DNA of 34,330 nucleotides from Gp6-AA40 sp050742535 (lineage in GTDB: Bacteria > Acidobacteriota > Vicinamibacteria > Vicinamibacterales > UBA2999). The notes under the pieces are model-generated. The model had not been told where the DNA came from. It searched no databases and saw only the letters and a list, made by a program, of their open reading frames with translations. The position numbers and the translations under genes are program-made. How positions within the stretch are numbered: the stretch's first letter is position 1; each line of letters begins with the position of its first letter. The stretch lies in the NCBI GenBank assembly GCA_050742535.1, contig JBOGIQ010000019.1:1-34330 (forward strand). The letters are read 5' to 3'. This document shows positions 14,954 through 22,114 of this stretch, piece after piece.

Positions 14954-16006
14954 TCACTCGCTCCGTATAGGCCCGATCCACGGCTTCGGGATGTAGAGCT
15001 GTTCGAACAGATTCACCGCGTAGCGGTCCGTCATGCCGGCGAGAAAATCGCGGGTGGCCACGTCGAGCCCCTCGGTTTCGAGGATTCGACGGTCGAGGAA
15101 CTCCTCGGGCCGTTCCCGCAGCTTCTCCCACAGGCCGCCAAGGATGCCCGTCGCCTTCCGGAACTCCGCCGTCGCCATCTCGTTCTCGTAGACCGCATCG
15201 AAGAGAAACGCGCGCATGGCCAGCGTGGCATCGAGCACCTCATCGCTCATGCGAATCTCCGACAGGCCGCCGTTCTGCGTCTCGATGACCACGTCCTTGA
15301 CCATTCGCGCGATGCGCGCGGACGACGACCCGCCGAGCACGGCCACCGCACTCCGAGGCAGCGCGCTGTCCGTCAACACCCCTGCCCGCACGGCATCGTC
15401 GATGTCGTGATTGACGTACGCGATGAGGTCCGCGACACGCATGATCTGGCCCTCGAGCGTCGCCGACCGCTTATCCGGATCGAGGCCGACCGGCGAGCCC
15501 CGTTTGCCCTTCGAATGGCGCCCGATACCATCACGAACTTCCCAGGTCAGGTTCAAGCCGCGGCCGTCGTTCTCGAGGACGTCCACGATGCGCAGGCTCT
15601 GCTCGTAGTGCCTGAAGCCGCCCGGCATCAGCGAGTCGATCACCTTCTCGCCCGCGTGGCCGAACGGCGTGTGGCCCAGGTCATGGCCGAGCGCGATTGA
15701 TTCGGTCAGCTCCTCGTGCAGCCGCAGCACCTTGGCGATGGTGCGAGCGATCTGCGACACCTCGAGCGAATGCGTCAGGCGTGTGCGGTAGTGATCGCCG
15801 GCGGGGGCGAAGAAGACCTGCGTCTTGTGCTTGAGCCGCCGGAACGCCTTGCTGTGAATGATGCGATCGCGATCGTGCTGGAACGCTGGCCGGACGTCGT
15901 CCTCCGGCTCCGGATGCAGACGCCCGCGCGAGGCGGCGCTGCGCGCTGCCTGTGGTGCGAGCGTCTCGTGCTCGCGCTGCTCGAGCGCCTCACGAATGCT
16001 GGACAC
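14954..16006 (-). CDS. dgt: Deoxyguanosinetriphosphate triphosphohydrolase-like protein
   Basis: A 350-residue HD-domain dNTP triphosphohydrolase, which cleaves dNTP to deoxynucleoside and triphosphate. Motifs: DRDRIIHSKAFRRLKHKTQV; RTRLTHSLEVSQIARTIA; the HD core ALGHDLGHTPFGHAGE; and later RVADLIAYVNHDIDDAVRAG with the final metal-ligand Asp. I chose the GTG at 16004-16006, which places the usual SSIREALEQREHETLAP at the N-terminus. The frame is open to a TTG at 16042, but those residues (SIRLKPDSTAA) are the translated palindromic repeat. It overlaps the deoB end by 17 bp. With deoB it forms a nucleoside-salvage pair. Confidence 0.92.
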   Translation of the reverse strand: MSSIREALEQREHETLAPQAARSAASRGRLHPEPEDDVRPAFQHDRDRIIHSKAFRRLKHKTQVFFAPAGDHYRTRLTHSLEVSQIARTIAKVLRLHEELTESIALGHDLGHTPFGHAGEKVIDSLMPGGFRHYEQSLRIVDVLENDGRGLNLTWEVRDGIGRHSKGKRGSPVGLDPDKRSATLEGQIMRVADLIAYVNHDIDDAVRAGVLTDSALPRSAVAVLGGSSSARIARMVKDVVIETQNGGLSEIRMSDEVLDATLAMRAFLFDAVYENEMATAEFRKATGILGGLWEKLRERPEEFLDRRILETEGLDVATRDFLAGMTDRYAVNLFEQLYIPKPWIGPIRSE

Positions 16007-17237
16007 CGCCGCCGTGGAGTCCGGCTTTAGCCGGATTGACAAGAACGTCGAGAAAGCTCGTGCCGTGTCTCAGAGGGCCTACTCCGAAATTCTGCGCCAG
16101 CGTCTGGCCGAGGTCGGCAAACGTCCGTCGCGTCCCTAAATCCACCCCCGGACGAACTCCCCGGCCCGCGACCAGCAGCGGCACATGCTCGCGGGAGTGA
16201 TCCGTGCTCGGCGTGGTCGGGTCGTTGCCGTGATCGGCGGTGATCACCAGCAGGTCGCGGTCCCCGACGCCTTTGAGTACTCGAGGAAGCTGCTGATCGA
16301 ACCGCTCGAGGTTGGCAGCATACCCTGCCACGTCGTTACGGTGGCCGTACTGCGTGTCGAAATCGACGAGGTTTGCGAAGACGAGCCCCTCCGAGGCTTC
16401 CGCCATCACCTCGATGATCGCGTCCACGCCACGCTGATCGCTGCTGGTCGGCACGCTGCGACCGATGCCGCGGCCCGCGAACAGGTCGGCAGTCTTCCCC
16501 ACCGCGGTCACGGGAACACGTTCGCGCGTCAGCAGATCCAACAACGTGTCGCCAAAGGGCTCGAGCGCGAAGTCATGCCGGTTCGCCGTGCGCGTGAAGC
16601 CGCCGGCCGCGCCGACGAACGGCCGGGCGATGACGCGCCCGACGCCGAGGCCGCGGCCAACCATGTCGAATGCAATCTCGCAGATTCTGTACTGTTCGGC
16701 AATCGGGATGACCTCTTCGTGAGCGGCGATCTGAAACACGCTGTCGGCAGAGGTGTAGACAATCGGCTTGCCGGTGCGCACGTGCTCGGCACCCAGGCGC
16801 TCGATGATTTCCGTCCCCGACGCAACGACGTTGCCGAGCGTGCCGCGACCGATGCGGCGTTCGAATTCGGCGATGAGATCGGCTGGAAATCCCTCGGGAA
16901 ACGTTGGAAACGGACGGTCGAGGACGACCCCCATCATCTCCCAGTGTCCGGTCACGGAATCCTTCCCGGCCGACGCTTCCGCCATCCGGCCATAGGCACC
17001 GAGCGCAGGAAGTCGGGCGTTCCTTTCAGGGGAGCCGCCGGGAGCCGTTCGTAGGGCACCCCTTTCAGGGGTGCCAGCCGGCGCGGCACCGATCCGGCTC
17101 ACTCGATCGAGACCGAGGGCACGCAGCCACGGCAGCTCGAGCGGCACCTGCCGCGCGATGTTCCCGAGCGTGTCGCTTCCCTGATCCCCGTACGCAGCGG
17201 CGTCGGGCAGCGCGCCGCAGCCGACGCTGTCGAGCAC
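15990..17237 (-). CDS. deoB: Phosphopentomutase (with repeat-derived insert and tail)
   Basis: Interconverts (deoxy)ribose 1- and 5-phosphates in nucleoside salvage; alkaline-phosphatase superfamily. Motifs: VLDSVGCGALPDA with the metal-binding Asp; KDSVTGHWEMMG with the phosphorylated Thr; TSADSVFQIAAHEE; TGNRHDF is here TANRHDF; YGHRNDVAGYA; TADHGNDPTTPSTDHSREH; and RRTFADLGQTLAQNFG. Two oddities come from palindromes: an in-frame insert around residues 55-80 (GTPERGA and GSPERNA, 13 residues apart), and a tail after SFLDVL (VNPAKAGLHGGG). The given GTG start cuts the conserved strand RVILIV; the frame is open upstream but has no ATG, GTG or TTG. A CTG at 17276 overlapping the hfq stop is the best alternative. 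Confidence 0.92.
   Translation of the reverse strand: MLDSVGCGALPDAAAYGDQGSDTLGNIARQVPLELPWLRALGLDRVSRIGAAPAGTPERGALRTAPGGSPERNARLPALGAYGRMAEASAGKDSVTGHWEMMGVVLDRPFPTFPEGFPADLIAEFERRIGRGTLGNVVASGTEIIERLGAEHVRTGKPIVYTSADSVFQIAAHEEVIPIAEQYRICEIAFDMVGRGLGVGRVIARPFVGAAGGFTRTANRHDFALEPFGDTLLDLLTRERVPVTAVGKTADLFAGRGIGRSVPTSSDQRGVDAIIEVMAEASEGLVFANLVDFDTQYGHRNDVAGYAANLERFDQQLPRVLKGVGDRDLLVITADHGNDPTTPSTDHSREHVPLLVAGRGVRPGVDLGTRRTFADLGQTLAQNFGVGPLRHGTSFLDVLVNPAKAGLHGGGVQHS
16014..16033. repeat. Palindromic repeat at the deoB-dgt junction
   Basis: The core TCCGGCTTTAGCCGGA (7-bp arms) is of the same design as the REP-like TCCGCCTTCAGGCGGA. It lies within the deoB C-terminal codons and just before the dgt start. 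Confidence 0.7.
17016..17036. repeat. In-gene palindromic repeat in deoB, degenerate copy
   Basis: A decayed copy of the 17055 palindrome (CCTTTCAGGGG core kept, arms mutated), exactly 39 bp away. It encodes GSPERNA in the deoB frame. Confidence 0.65.
17055..17075. repeat. In-gene palindromic repeat in deoB, intact copy
   Basis: Perfect 9-bp arms GGCACCCCT and AGGGGTGCC around TTC. It encodes GTPERGA in the deoB frame, in a region where DeoB relatives have no such residues. Confidence 0.75.
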
Positions 17238-17272
17238 GATCAGGATGACGCGGGAAAAGGGACGATGCAGGG

Positions 17273-17536
17273 TCAGGAATTCGGCGAGAAATAGTTCGCG
17301 ACCGCGCGCGGGGTTTCGATCGTCGCAATCGCGTGCTTGAACACGAGCTGATCCTGGCCGCCGACTTCGACGACGACGGCGAACTTGTCGAAGTTCTTGA
17401 TGCGCGCGTCGAGGTGCCGGCCGTCCATGAGATGAATCTTGACCGGGAGGCGATCGCGCCGGGCGAAATTCAGAAAGACATCCTGAATCGTGGACTGAGC
17501 CGATGCCGATGCTCGGGGTTCAGTGACCTGGGCCAT
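17273..17536 (-). CDS. hfq: RNA chaperone Hfq
   Basis: An 87-residue Sm-like hexameric RNA-binding protein that pairs small RNAs with mRNAs. The Sm1 motif is seen in IQDVFLNFARRDRLPVKIHL and the following DGRHLDARIKNFDKFAVVVE, and the Sm2 motif is QLVFKHAIATI (usual form YKHAI). The N-terminal tail is slightly long and Ser/Ala-rich. I chose the ATG at 17534-17536 (MAQVTEP), overlapping the miaA stop by 17 bp, with GGAG 10 nt upstream. The frame opens further (MASIRSRSRS) only inside miaA. The miaA-hfq order is common in bacteria. Confidence 0.95.
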   Translation of the reverse strand: MAQVTEPRASASAQSTIQDVFLNFARRDRLPVKIHLMDGRHLDARIKNFDKFAVVVEVGGQDQLVFKHAIATIETPRAVANYFSPNS

Positions 17537-18488
17537 CAGGGACCGGCTCCTCGACCGGATAGATGCCACGCGCGGCGAGCGCTTCGACGACGCGCTCGAA
17601 CGTGGCCGGCAGTTCGCCAGGACCGTCGAACCAGATAAGCGTAGGCTCTTTGCGGAACCAGATCAACTGCCGGCGCGCGTAGCGACGGTTCTCCTGAACG
17701 ATCAACTGCCGCGTCTCCGCCTCGCCGCGGACGCCGCCAAGCATCTCCATCACCTGCCGGTAGACGAGGCCACCGAAGGGGCGCGCGTCTGCCGGCACGC
17801 CGCGATCGAGGAGACCGCGTACCTCGGTCACGATGCCCCGCGCGAACTGTTCGTCGACACGCCTGGTCACCCGCTCCGCGGTGAGTGCCGGCGGCAGTCG
17901 CAGTGCCAGGCTGATCACCTCGCAGTCGGCAATCAACGACCGCGTCTCGCCGAAATGCGTCGTCAGCGCACGGCCGGTCGTGTAGTAGACCTCCAGCGCC
18001 CGCACCAGGCGCTTCCGGTCGCGCGGCATGATGCGCACGGCTGATTCCGGATCGACGTGCCGAAGGATGCGATGCAGGCGCTCCGGCCCCTTTCTCGCCG
18101 CTACCCGGTCGAGGCGGGCACGCAGGGCGTCATCCGCGCCCGGGCCGGGGAACAGGCCTCGCGTGAGGGCGCGGTAATAGAACCCGGTTCCCCCGGCCAG
18201 AATCGGAAGACGTCGCCGGCCGTGGATCCCGCGAATCACCCTCTCGGCGTCGTGCGCGAACTGTGCCGCCGTGTACACCTCGGTGGGATCGGCGATGTCG
18301 ATCAGGTGATGAGGGATGCCCCGGCGCTGCTCCTGCGACAGCTTATCGGTGCCGATGTCGAAACCGCGGTATACCGCAGTCGAGTCGCAGTTGATGATCT
18401 CGCCCCGATAGCCTTCGGCGAGCGCCAGGCTGAGGGCGCTCTTGCCGGAGGCGGTAGGGCCCAGAACGGCCAGAACGAGTGGGCGCAC
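17520..18488 (-). CDS. miaA: tRNA dimethylallyltransferase
   Basis: A 322-residue enzyme that adds a dimethylallyl group to A37 of tRNAs reading UNN codons. The P-loop is VLGPTASGKSALSLALA (8-24). The characteristic DSTAVYRGFDIGTDKLS, GIPHHLIDIADPTEVYTAA, GGTGFYYRALTRGLFPG and RRYARRQLIWFRKEP blocks follow in order. It begins with GTG (MRPLVLAV) after a weak GAG. It lies 29 bp downstream of the MerR-type regulator and overlaps hfq. Confidence 0.97.
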   Translation of the reverse strand: MRPLVLAVLGPTASGKSALSLALAEGYRGEIINCDSTAVYRGFDIGTDKLSQEQRRGIPHHLIDIADPTEVYTAAQFAHDAERVIRGIHGRRRLPILAGGTGFYYRALTRGLFPGPGADDALRARLDRVAARKGPERLHRILRHVDPESAVRIMPRDRKRLVRALEVYYTTGRALTTHFGETRSLIADCEVISLALRLPPALTAERVTRRVDEQFARGIVTEVRGLLDRGVPADARPFGGLVYRQVMEMLGGVRGEAETRQLIVQENRRYARRQLIWFRKEPTLIWFDGPGELPATFERVVEALAARGIYPVEEPVPDGPGH

Positions 18489-18517
18489 CTCAGAATCTAA
18501 TCACGGCGAACGGAGAT

Positions 18518-19300
18518 TCAAGCCGTGGACCGGTAGCCGGTCGTGTAGGTGTGAACCAGACCGCGGCTGCGCCACGAGGCCATCTGGACGGCGCCGAGGA
18601 ACTTCGCGATCTCCTCGATCTTGAACTCGGCGTACCGCCGCTGCAGCTCGAGAGGCCAGCGCGCGCGCGCGTGCCACGCCCTTCCATACCCCTCGCGAAC
18701 AGCACGCGCGAGGGCGTCATCCGACCCGATGTCCGCGTGCCAGAGCCTCATCGATCGCTCGAGCAATTCGAGCGCCCGGTCGCTGCCGGGATCATCGCCG
18801 AGCGACGCTTCGACGTCCCGAAAGAGCACACGCCAGGCGGCCGAGGGCCAGTCGTGGAAGTACGGCTCGCCCCATTTCGTCCACGCCTCGTCGCTGAAAT
18901 AGCCGCGCATCGACTCGAGTGCGTCCTGCATTTCCACGACGGCGGCAAGGCGATCGAGCAACGACTCGCCCCCCTTCTCTTCCCGCGCCGCGGCCTGCTG
19001 CAGGATGCGCAGCGCTTCCTCGATGTCCCTTCGCGACTGTTCAAGCCGCGCACGCTGGGCCCGCAATGCCTCGGGCAGATCCGACGCTGATCCCGTCAGC
19101 AGATCGCCGATCCGTTGCAGCGACATACCGACGGCTCGCAGGGCAAGGATGTGCCGAACGCGCCGCCGGTCCGCAGCGGCATAGATCCGGTGCCCGGAGT
19201 CGCTGCGCTTCGGCGTGAGCAGCCCGAGCCGGTCGTAGTGCTGAAGCGCGCGGACGGTCACGCCGGTCAATGCCGCAAATTCGCCGACCCGGTATGGCAT
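18518..19300 (-). CDS. MerR-family transcriptional regulator with TipAS-like C-terminal domain
   Basis: A 260-residue regulator. The N-terminal winged helix is YRVGEFAALTGVTVRALQHY, then DRLGLLTPKRSDSGHRIYAA and RHILALRAVGMSLQRIGDLL, all typical of MerR. A long dimerisation coiled coil runs to about residue 115 (RARLEQSRRDIEEALRILQQ). The C-terminal half (FSDEAWTKWGEPYFHDWPSA, with later WHADIGSD and EGYGRAWHARARWP) resembles the TipAS ligand-binding domain, which senses thiopeptide-like or other hydrophobic compounds. No drug exporter is adjacent, so the target may be its own promoter, where a dyad is seen. The ATG has GAAGG 5 nt upstream. Confidence 0.85.
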   Translation of the reverse strand: MPYRVGEFAALTGVTVRALQHYDRLGLLTPKRSDSGHRIYAAADRRRVRHILALRAVGMSLQRIGDLLTGSASDLPEALRAQRARLEQSRRDIEEALRILQQAAAREEKGGESLLDRLAAVVEMQDALESMRGYFSDEAWTKWGEPYFHDWPSAAWRVLFRDVEASLGDDPGSDRALELLERSMRLWHADIGSDDALARAVREGYGRAWHARARWPLELQRRYAEFKIEEIAKFLGAVQMASWRSRGLVHTYTTGYRSTA

Positions 19301-19315
19301 AACGCCTTCAGTGTG

Positions 19316-19338
19316 GATCCTGCCCCTGCGTCAGGATC
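19316..19338 (-). promoter_or_regulatory. Candidate MerR-type operator upstream of the MerR/TipAS gene
   Basis: Perfect 7-bp arms GATCCTG and CAGGATC, 9 bp apart, 15 bp before the start codon. The left arm overlaps TTGATC. A hexamer CACACT lies 19 bp after it, the unusual spacing expected of MerR-controlled promoters, though its -10 match is poor. Confidence 0.35.
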
Positions 19339-19346
19339 AACTTTCG

Positions 19347-19427
19347 CTATATCACCCTGAAAAAGACATACACGGTCAACGCGAGAAGCAGGAGGATCAG
19401 CCCGAGCTGCTGCGTTCGCGTGGGCAC
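19347..19427 (-). CDS. Possible 26-residue single-pass membrane protein
   Basis: A short frame from a GTG three bases after the tonB-like stop to a TAG at 19347: VPTRTQQLGLILLLLALT then VYVFFRVI. It has a polar, basic N-terminus followed by one continuous hydrophobic segment long enough to cross the membrane, and a final Arg near the C-terminus. No Shine-Dalgarno sequence is seen; translation could be coupled to the upstream gene. It may be a real small membrane protein or chance. Conservation in relatives would settle it. Confidence 0.4.
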   Translation of the reverse strand: MPTRTQQLGLILLLLALTVYVFFRVI

Positions 19428-19430
19428 CGG

Positions 19431-20414
19431 CTAATTCGGACCGAACTCGTTGTAATAGAAAGTGAATTCGACGGGATCGATCGCCGGGAACGGAAATTCC
19501 GGCGGCAGCGGCTCAACAGGGCTCGAACTGTTGATCGCGTTGTACGCCGCACGGTTGAACGCCGGGTTGTGGGACGGCTTCACGACGCGCAGGTTGGTGA
19601 TACGACCATCCCGGTGGATGACGAACTCGAGAACCACGTGCCCGCGATCGATCATCGCGGCGTTCGGAATGATCCAGTTCCGCTCGACTTGTGCGAGAAA
19701 TCTCCGGCTCCAGGGCCCGAAGTCGACGCCTGCGGTATCGAACTGGAGCGAGGAACCCGGATCGTTCAATCCGCCCTGCGGGTTATTGAACGTCTGATTG
19801 CGAACGTATTGATCGAGGTTGCGCAACGCATCGCCCAGTCGCCCGGAGGGCAACGGACGCGACGTCTCGATAGATCGTCGCAGGCCGGTATTGGCGGGCG
19901 GCAACGCCCTCGCGACCTGTTCCTGAGGTTCGGGCTTGGGTGCCTCTGGCTTCGGTGGTTCCGGGGTCGGCGGGGCCTCGACTGAATCCCCCCGTGCGAG
20001 CTCCTGTGGCGGGGGCGACACCGTCTTTTCGGGTGTGTTGCCGCGGGAGAACGGCAGAGGGTTCACCGGGTCTTTTGCCCGTTCCAGTGCCTGCGCCTTA
20101 CGGTTGATATCGGACGGATCGGCGTTCGGCGGCGGCTCCGGCGCTTCGATGTCCGGCACCTCGAGAGGAATGTAAACAAAGCGCCGGTTCTGTTGCCGGT
20201 CTCGTAATTGACGCAGCAGTTCCTCCTGCCGCGCCGCGAGCTCGGCAGGGTCGGGCTTGAGGAACTCGAGGAAGGTCCACTTCGGGCCGAACAGGATCAA
20301 CGCCACGATGAGTGCGTGGAAGCTGGTCGACAACACGACGCCTCCGCGCTTGGAGATCGCACTGCCAACGACGAGCTCTTCCTGGTGCCGATCGTCGAAA
20401 TCGAAATGAATCAA
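19431..20414 (-). CDS. TonB-family protein (TonB C-terminal domain, Pro-rich linker)
   Basis: A 327-residue energy transducer-like protein anchored in the inner membrane. After a short cytoplasmic part there is one membrane span (VVLSTSFHALIVALILFG, about residues 26-43). A periplasmic region rich in Pro, Glu and Lys follows (PPTPEPPKPEAPKPEPQEQ). A C-terminal TonB-like fold contains FLAQVERNWIIPNAAM, GHVVLEFVIHRDGRITNLRV and PAFNRAAYNAINSSSPVEPL. This is the layout of TonB proteins that drive outer-membrane receptors. No exbB/exbD are nearby. It starts with TTG only 15 bp from a TATAAT, so the leader would be very short. Confidence 0.85.
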   Translation of the reverse strand: MIHFDFDDRHQEELVVGSAISKRGGVVLSTSFHALIVALILFGPKWTFLEFLKPDPAELAARQEELLRQLRDRQQNRRFVYIPLEVPDIEAPEPPPNADPSDINRKAQALERAKDPVNPLPFSRGNTPEKTVSPPPQELARGDSVEAPPTPEPPKPEAPKPEPQEQVARALPPANTGLRRSIETSRPLPSGRLGDALRNLDQYVRNQTFNNPQGGLNDPGSSLQFDTAGVDFGPWSRRFLAQVERNWIIPNAAMIDRGHVVLEFVIHRDGRITNLRVVKPSHNPAFNRAAYNAINSSSPVEPLPPEFPFPAIDPVEFTFYYNEFGPN

Positions 20415-20429
20415 TGGTCGCGGGCTGAA

Positions 20430-20435
20430 ATTATA
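20430..20435 (-). promoter_or_regulatory. Putative -10 box of the tonB-like gene
   Basis: A perfect TATAAT on the minus strand 15 bp before the TTG start. It implies a leader of about 8 nt, with no room for a ribosome-binding site. No clear -35 is seen. Confidence 0.4.
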
Positions 20436-20464
20436 ACATCCGATGATTCAAGGACTTACCGAAA

Positions 20465-20484
20465 GGCCGACGTAAACGTCGGCC
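20465..20484. repeat. Perfect 20-bp palindrome in the ubiE-tonB spacer
   Basis: GGCCGACGTAAACGTCGGCC: 9-bp arms around AA. It lies between the ubiE stop and the tonB-like start, where it could be a REP-type element. On its ubiE side it is joined to a run of AACCACC units. Confidence 0.7.
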
Positions 20485-20512
20485 TCTACCACCCAACCAC
20501 CAACCACCAACT
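20485..20512. repeat. Heptamer tandem repeat (AACCACC class) touching the ubiE stop
   Basis: Four 7-nt units (ACCACCC, AACCACC, AACCACC, AACTACC) end at the ubiE stop codon, so on the coding strand it reads TAGTTGGTGGTTGGTGG. This is a single arm without a facing partner. Confidence 0.65.
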
Positions 20513-21218
20513 ACCGTTTCACCGCCGTATAAAGGTAGACGATGCCGAAGGTCAGGGGGACGGCTCGGACGTCGGCAAAACCGGCTTGCCGCAGAATCGT
20601 CACGAACTCGGCCGGCGGCGGGAAACTGCCCACCGACGCGGGCAGGTACGAATACGCCCCGCCGTGGCCCGAGATTCGCCGGCCGATGAAGGGCAGCACC
20701 CGGTTGAAGTACCACTCGTAGAGGGACCGGACGCCCGGCACACGAGGCATGCCGAACTCGAGGATGGCCAGCCGGCCACCCCGCCTGAGTACACGTGCCA
20801 TCTCCGCGCACCCGAGCTCGGGTTTCTGCACATTTCTGATGCCGAAGCCGATCGTGACCGCGTCGGCCGACGCATCGGCAATTGGCAGGCGCAAGGCATC
20901 GCCGCGCAGGAGAGCAATGCGGCGGTCCTCCCCCGCCCGGCGGACCTTCTGCAGCCCCAGACCGAGCATTGCACCGGCAAAGTCGACGCCGACGATGCGC
21001 GCCGCACCGTGTGCCGCCAGCGCAATGTCGGCCGTGCCGGTGCAGACGTCGATCAGCGTCTCGCGCCCGCTCAACTGCAGCGTCTGAATGGCGCGGCTCC
21101 GCCAGCGCCGATCGATGCCGGCACTGAGCAGGTGATTCAGCAGGTCGTATCGCGGGGCGATCGCGTCGAACATCCCCGCGATGCGCTGAGGAGTCTTGTC
21201 GGGAGGCGCGTCAGTCAA
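20511..21218 (-). CDS. menG: Demethylmenaquinone methyltransferase / ubiquinone C-methyltransferase
   Basis: A 235-residue SAM-dependent methyltransferase for the last step of menaquinone synthesis, C-methylation of the naphthoquinone ring. Family markers: MFDAIAPRYDLLNHLLSAGI then DRRWR; the SAM loop LIDVCTGTADIALAAHG; TIGFGIRNVQKPELGCAEM; and LAILEFGMPRVPGVRSLYEW then YFNRVLPFIG. It starts with TTG, overlapping the UbiA-type gene by 8 bp. The futalosine-pathway genes upstream argue that the substrate is demethylmenaquinone rather than ubiquinone. Confidence 0.93.
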   Translation of the reverse strand: MTDAPPDKTPQRIAGMFDAIAPRYDLLNHLLSAGIDRRWRSRAIQTLQLSGRETLIDVCTGTADIALAAHGAARIVGVDFAGAMLGLGLQKVRRAGEDRRIALLRGDALRLPIADASADAVTIGFGIRNVQKPELGCAEMARVLRRGGRLAILEFGMPRVPGVRSLYEWYFNRVLPFIGRRISGHGGAYSYLPASVGSFPPPAEFVTILRQAGFADVRAVPLTFGIVYLYTAVKR

Positions 21219-22062
21219 CGTAGAGCGCGAGCGCGGTCGCGGCGAAGTAGACGATGCCGACGTAGCCGTTCAGGTCGAAGGCCTTTTTCACCTGCGACAG
21301 GTCATCGGCGCTGACGAGCGACTGCTCGTAGACCAGAAGCGCCGCCACCACGGCCACGCCACCCAGGTACAGCGTCGGCAAATCCGCCACTGCCCAGAGC
21401 GCGGCCATCGCCAGCACGGTCGCCACGTGCATCGCCCGCGACAGGACGATCGCCCGCGCCACACCGAACCTGACCGGGATCGACCGGAGGCCGTGCCCAC
21501 GATCGAACTCGACGTCCTGACACGCATACAGGATGTCGAAACCGCCGACCCACAACCCGATGGCCAGGCCGAGCAGCCAGGGCTCGGCGCCGCCCCGGCC
21601 GCCGGCCGCAATCCATCCGCCGACGGGCGCCACGGCCATCGCCAGACCGAGAAACAGCTGCGTGTAGGTCGTGAACCGCTTGGCCAGCGAGTACCAGAAG
21701 ACGATCGCCAGCGCCACCGGCGACAGCGCCAGGCACAGCGTGTTCAGGCGCGACGCCCCGGCAATGAACGCGACCGACGAAACGAGGACGAAGACCGTCG
21801 CCTCGCGCTGACTCATTCTTCCGCGCGGCAGCTCGCGCATGGCCGTGCGCGGGTTGACCGCGTCGAACCGCGCGTCCACCAGACGGTTGAAGCCCATCGC
21901 CGCCGAGCGCGCCGCCACCATGCAGACGACAATCCAGCCGACCTGCGCCCACGAGAACGGCTGCGCGCGCCACGCCAGCAGCGCTCCAGTCAACGCGAAC
22001 GGCAGCGCGAAAACGGAGTGGCTGAAGCGTACGAATGAGAAGTAGGTTGCTAGCTTGGACAT
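21211..22062 (-). CDS. UbiA-family prenyltransferase (MqnP-like, menaquinone pathway)
   Basis: A 283-residue polytopic membrane enzyme expected to attach the polyprenyl tail to the naphthoate ring. The first Asp-rich motif is seen in AMGFNRLVDARFDAVNPRTA and the second in YACQDVEFDRGHGLRSIPV, both binding prenyl diphosphate through Mg. About eight hydrophobic spans lie between and after them. The opening FVRFSHSVFALPFALTGALL is typical of the UbiA/MqnP branch that accompanies futalosine-pathway genes. Context (mqnA, mqnC, deaminase, menG) supports MqnP over 4-hydroxybenzoate prenyltransferase. No Shine-Dalgarno sequence precedes the ATG, where the coding strand is pyrimidine-rich repeat. Confidence 0.88.
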   Translation of the reverse strand: MSKLATYFSFVRFSHSVFALPFALTGALLAWRAQPFSWAQVGWIVVCMVAARSAAMGFNRLVDARFDAVNPRTAMRELPRGRMSQREATVFVLVSSVAFIAGASRLNTLCLALSPVALAIVFWYSLAKRFTTYTQLFLGLAMAVAPVGGWIAAGGRGGAEPWLLGLAIGLWVGGFDILYACQDVEFDRGHGLRSIPVRFGVARAIVLSRAMHVATVLAMAALWAVADLPTLYLGGVAVVAALLVYEQSLVSADDLSQVKKAFDLNGYVGIVYFAATALALYVD

Positions 22063-22102
22063 AAGGAGATAGGAGGAAGGAGGAAGGAGATAGGAGGAAG
22101 AC
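22063..22102. repeat. Heptamer tandem repeat (AGGAGGA class)
   Basis: Five 7-nt units alternate between AGGAGAT and AGGAGGA, giving a 17-bp direct repeat at 22063 and 22084. It begins at the base before the ubiA start codon and has no facing arm. The purine strand is the non-coding strand. Confidence 0.75.
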
Positions 22103-22114
22103 AGGAGCCGGCCA

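Noticed and set aside
22063..22102. AGGAGG-rich stretch as a ribosome-binding site
   Set aside because: The purine strand is the plus strand, while ubiA upstream and the amidohydrolase downstream are both on the minus strand; no plus-strand gene follows.
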